Shown: piece by piece, positions 62,701 through 64,000 of the stretch
How positions within the stretch are numbered: the first letter of the stretch is position 1
Layout: every line of letters begins with the position of its first letter
Source of the DNA: Anarhynchus alexandrinus
Lineage: Eukaryota > Chordata > Aves > Charadriiformes > Charadriidae
Direction of reading: 5' to 3'
Assembly: GCA_008711295.1 (NCBI GenBank)
Contig: VUYV01000291.1
Location: 636,661 to 700,660 of the forward strand
Length of the DNA stretch: 64,000 bases
Notes under the pieces: generated by a model
What the model saw: only the letters and a program-made list of their open reading frames with translations
Databases searched by the model: none
What the model was told of the DNA's origin: nothing
Position numbers and translations under genes: made by a program

Positions 62701-63232
62701 ACATTCATCTCGTCAAGAATAAATACACAGACAACAGCACAGCAGTCTTCAGTGATACAACAAAAGGCAATTTAAGACAAATGACTTAGAGCAAATGCTA
62801 TCACTGAATAATCCCACAGCAGCTGTCATAATTCGTTAGCTCAAATCTCATCAGCATCAGAGAAGTTAGAGTTAAAATCGAGCTCTCTTCCTGTAACATT
62901 GTGTAACTCCAAACCGGCAGCATTATCCTCGCTATTTTAGAATTAGCGTTTCTCCCTAAGATAAGGTGGAACGACTCAATCCTTCCCCGCGAGAAAAACC
63001 AGCCCGGCGCAAGCCGACAGATGACAAAAGAAACTCGGTCAAGTTTGAGCCCCTCAACACCTTATTTCCTGTCTAAAGAGCCCTTTTGTTCTGCTTCCCT
63101 GCATAAATGTTCATATTCTGCCACCATTAGAAAACGAAACAATGGAAAAAAGAAGCCCCACGCACATGAACTCCACTGCCCCAGAGGGCGAAACAACGCC
63201 ACACGACGCGATTAGAACCGGAAAATTCCTAC
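44760..63232 (-). other. ZFAND6 5' intron(s), long and AT-rich
   Basis: About 18.5 kb to the presumed first exon. No coding exon or CR1 is recognisable. Simple sequence includes A/T runs and a short (TTG)n stretch near 57685. Strong donor-like sites on the gene strand at 50178 and 57948 could mark alternative 5'UTR exons. The block at about 50160-50490 looks like conserved regulatory sequence. Confidence 0.65.
50451..50471. repeat. Perfect inverted repeat, 8-bp arms, 5-base loop
   Basis: TCTGATAC at 50451-50458 and its reverse complement GTATCAGA at 50464-50471 flank the loop CACTC. It lies in ZFAND6 intron 1. Confidence 0.85.
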
Positions 63233-63300
63233 CAACAAAATCTCCACAATTTGCTGTTTGCTTCACCCCAGATTAACTTCACTTGAAGCTGTACTTCGGC
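63233..63300 (-). other. ZFAND6: Candidate ZFAND6 non-coding first exon
   Basis: Reading on the - strand, a start of transcription just left of the GC/CCAAT boxes would give an exon ending ...TTTTGTTG with the donor GTAGGA at 63232-63227. Right end and use are guesses; a first exon farther right or beyond the window is possible. Confidence 0.3.
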
Positions 63301-63425
63301 GCAACCTAGCCTGGACGCGGAGCCCCGCCTCCCCCGCCCCTATTGGCCGAGGCGGAGGAGCCCCGCCCCGCCAGCCAGGCTCCGCTCCCCCATTGGCGGA
63401 GCGGCGTATCCATTATTTAAAGAAC
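63301..63425 (-). promoter_or_regulatory. CCAAT/GC-box promoter, probably of ZFAND6 and possibly bidirectional
   Basis: Two CCAAT boxes on the - strand (ATTGG at 63342-63346 and 63392-63396), 50 bases apart, alternate with GC boxes (CCCGCCCC at 63333-63340, CCCCGCCCC at 63361-63369). A TATTTAAAG on the + strand at 63414-63422 could serve divergent transcription. This layout is typical of NF-Y/Sp1 housekeeping promoters and lies upstream of ZFAND6. Confidence 0.6.
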
Positions 63426-63980
63426 TTTTCCTTGCTAGCAGGTTAGGCTGAGCAGGTTAGAACACCCTGGGCAAGCTGCTTCTTAAAGGGACAGGACCCC
63501 GCTCCCGGCTGTGACAAACTACCACCTCCGGAGCCGGGCGGGCGGAGGGGAGCGCCGGGCGCGCTGGGAACGCTTCTCCCGCCGCAGCTACACCAGGGCC
63601 GCCGGCGCTGCTCGCAGGGTACGGTGCGTGGGCTGTGAGCCCATCCGCTCCCGAAGAGCGGCCGGAGCGGCCCCGGGAAGCCGGGCAGGCTCTACGAATC
63701 GGTCACCCCGGCGCAAAAGCCGCTGGGCTGCCCGTCCCCGAGGCTCCTCCGCCCGTGTCAAGCATGAGTCAGCAGGAGAGGAGCTCCGCAGGAGGCGACC
63801 GGCTCCATCTCAGGGCACCATGGCTTCCGCCAGAAACTTTTCCTGCTTATTCAGGCTTCGCTCGACTGAACGCATTTGCGAGGCGCCGTTCGCGTTCTGA
63901 CGGTCCGCGGCGTTTCTCAGAGCACAGCTCCCTTCCTCACACCAGGCGAAAACCTGCCCTCGAGATTAAAAGGGTTTTTT
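63426..63980. other. CpG-rich flank of the promoter
   Basis: Dense CpG sequence, highest at about 63520-63820. An arginine-rich open frame (63511-63900, +) has no resemblance to known proteins and is expected from composition. It may contain a divergent non-coding transcript or an upstream ZFAND6 first exon. Confidence 0.5.
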
Positions 63981-64000
63981 CCCCCCCCCCCCCCCCCCCC
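63981..64000 (+). repeat. C homopolymer at window edge
   Basis: Six Ts followed by at least twenty Cs run to the last base, so its length is not determined here. Confidence 0.95.

Noticed and set aside
63511..63900. 129-residue arginine-rich open frame in the promoter CpG island
   Set aside because: High CpG content produces long Arg/Ala frames; no homology or initiation context.

Overview
This is a 64-kb piece of a vertebrate genome, almost certainly a bird. The evidence is split genes with GT-AG introns, four 3'-end fragments of the CR1 LINE retrotransposon (the ATTCTATG-type end is typical of birds and other sauropsids), and proteins that align over their full length with vertebrate genes. 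No prokaryotic gene, operon, CRISPR array, integrated virus or tRNA/rRNA gene was seen. Species cannot be fixed by eye.

Three protein genes are supported. (1) 832-1065, + strand: the coding exon of CTXND1, a 59-residue single-pass membrane microprotein of the cortexin-domain family. (2) 11795-28507, - strand: the complete 14-exon gene for fumarylacetoacetase (FAH), the last enzyme of tyrosine breakdown. All exon lengths add to 1260 bases (419 residues) and every splice phase agrees. (3) 32951-44740 (coding part), - strand: ZFAND6 (AWP1), an A20/AN1 zinc-finger protein of 208 residues in five coding exons. Its 3'UTR runs left to a poly(A) signal at 32165-32170, and its 5' end probably lies about 18 kb to the right at a CCAAT/GC-box promoter near 63.3-63.4 kb. 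From memory of the human map, CTXND1, FAH and ZFAND6 are also neighbours at 15q25.1 (chicken chromosome 10 by synteny), with ARNT2 expected off the left edge and BCL2A1 off the right edge.

Layout: 1-831 upstream or intron of CTXND1; 1066-11650 an intergenic stretch with two CR1 fragments and several AT-rich, motif-dense islands that look like candidate enhancers; 11650-28600 FAH; 28600-32140 a short spacer with one CR1 fragment, a modest CpG-rich patch and a purine-rich tract; 32145-63300 ZFAND6, AT-rich and without recognisable CR1; 63300-64000 CpG-rich promoter flank ending in a C-run at the window edge. FAH and ZFAND6 are head-to-tail on the - strand and CTXND1 faces them convergently. The three genes are neighbours by conserved synteny and do not form a common pathway: FAH is metabolic (liver, kidney), ZFAND6 acts in ubiquitin/NF-kB signalling, and CTXND1 is a poorly studied membrane microprotein.

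I found no convincing undescribed biological system. The points most worth checking are the easily missed CTXND1 microprotein, a CR1 copy 48 bases from a FAH splice donor, CpG-rich islands inside FAH rather than only at its start, a motif-rich block with a perfect hairpin in ZFAND6 intron 1, an 18-bp perfect palindrome in FAH intron 1, and assembly scars (duplications flanking single Ns and a gap in a G-run).
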